NCBI GenBank assembly: GCA_029062865.1
Contig: JAIDPG010000257.1
Coordinates: 1 to 22,388, forward strand
Source: Oscillospiraceae bacterium
Lineage (GTDB): Bacteria; Bacillota; Clostridia; Oscillospirales; Ruminococcaceae
DNA length: 22,388 bases
Direction: 5' to 3'
The position numbers and the translations under genes are program-made. Shown one piece after another: positions 22,380 to 22,388 of this stretch (positions within the stretch are counted from its first letter, which is position 1; each line of letters starts with the position of its first letter). The notes under the pieces are model-generated. The model was not told the origin of the DNA and searched no databases. It worked only from the letters and a program-made list of their open reading frames with translations.

Positions 22380-22388
22380 TTTTATCGT

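Overview
The window looks like chromosomal DNA of a Gram-positive, anaerobic, gut-type Clostridia (Oscillospiraceae/Ruminococcus-like; inference). Reasons are AGGAGG-type ribosome sites, many near-perfect TTGACA-N17/18-TATAAT promoters, a YerC/YecD-type TrpR-family regulator, a PadR-DUF1700-DUF4097 cassette, a BspA-type leucine-rich repeat protein, a DUF4430 lipoprotein and a free-standing MetH activation protein. Most genes are on the minus strand. The plus strand carries only a small protein and the YerC-methyltransferase pair at the right end. No tRNA, rRNA, CRISPR array or transposase gene was seen.

Left region (1-4899, minus strand): a compact operon from one strong promoter (4871-4899). 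It encodes an HD-domain protein with a C-terminal RyR domain, a TIR-domain protein with a duplicated C-terminal domain, and a membrane protein with a TrkA-N-like Rossmann region and a second RyR domain, cut by the window edge. TIR enzymes are known to turn NAD into signalling nucleotides, and HD enzymes hydrolyse phosphoesters. Two RyR proteins beside a TIR protein therefore suggest a Thoeris-like nucleotide-signalling or immune system. This is the best candidate here for an undescribed system. The function is inference.

Next (5056-9187): two envelope-sensing ECF sigma modules. One is a sigma factor translationally coupled to a membrane-tethered serpin with an anti-sigma-like N-terminus. The other is a single polypeptide joining an ECF sigma factor, a transmembrane helix and extracellular BspA-type repeats, preceded by an ECF-type promoter motif that suggests autoregulation.

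Cobalamin block (9214-13412): a short B12-dependent methionine synthase (MetH) lacking its reactivation domain, preceded in the same operon by a separate protein that supplies it. Upstream lies a DUF4430 (transcobalamin-C-terminal-like) lipoprotein gene whose leader carries what appears to be a cobalamin riboswitch. These genes probably work together in B12 capture and use.

Middle and right: a large PAS-containing hybrid histidine kinase with two receivers and no output domain (13461-16589), then the PadR-DUF1700-DUF4097 cassette (16734-19611) with a long repeat-filled leader (19612-20130). After these come a small plus-strand protein, a short DUF6514-like protein on the minus strand, and divergently the YerC-like regulator overlapping a YqeM-like methyltransferase. 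Intergenic gaps are rich in GC palindromes and in a MITE-like repeat present at 18.0 kb and 22.3 kb.
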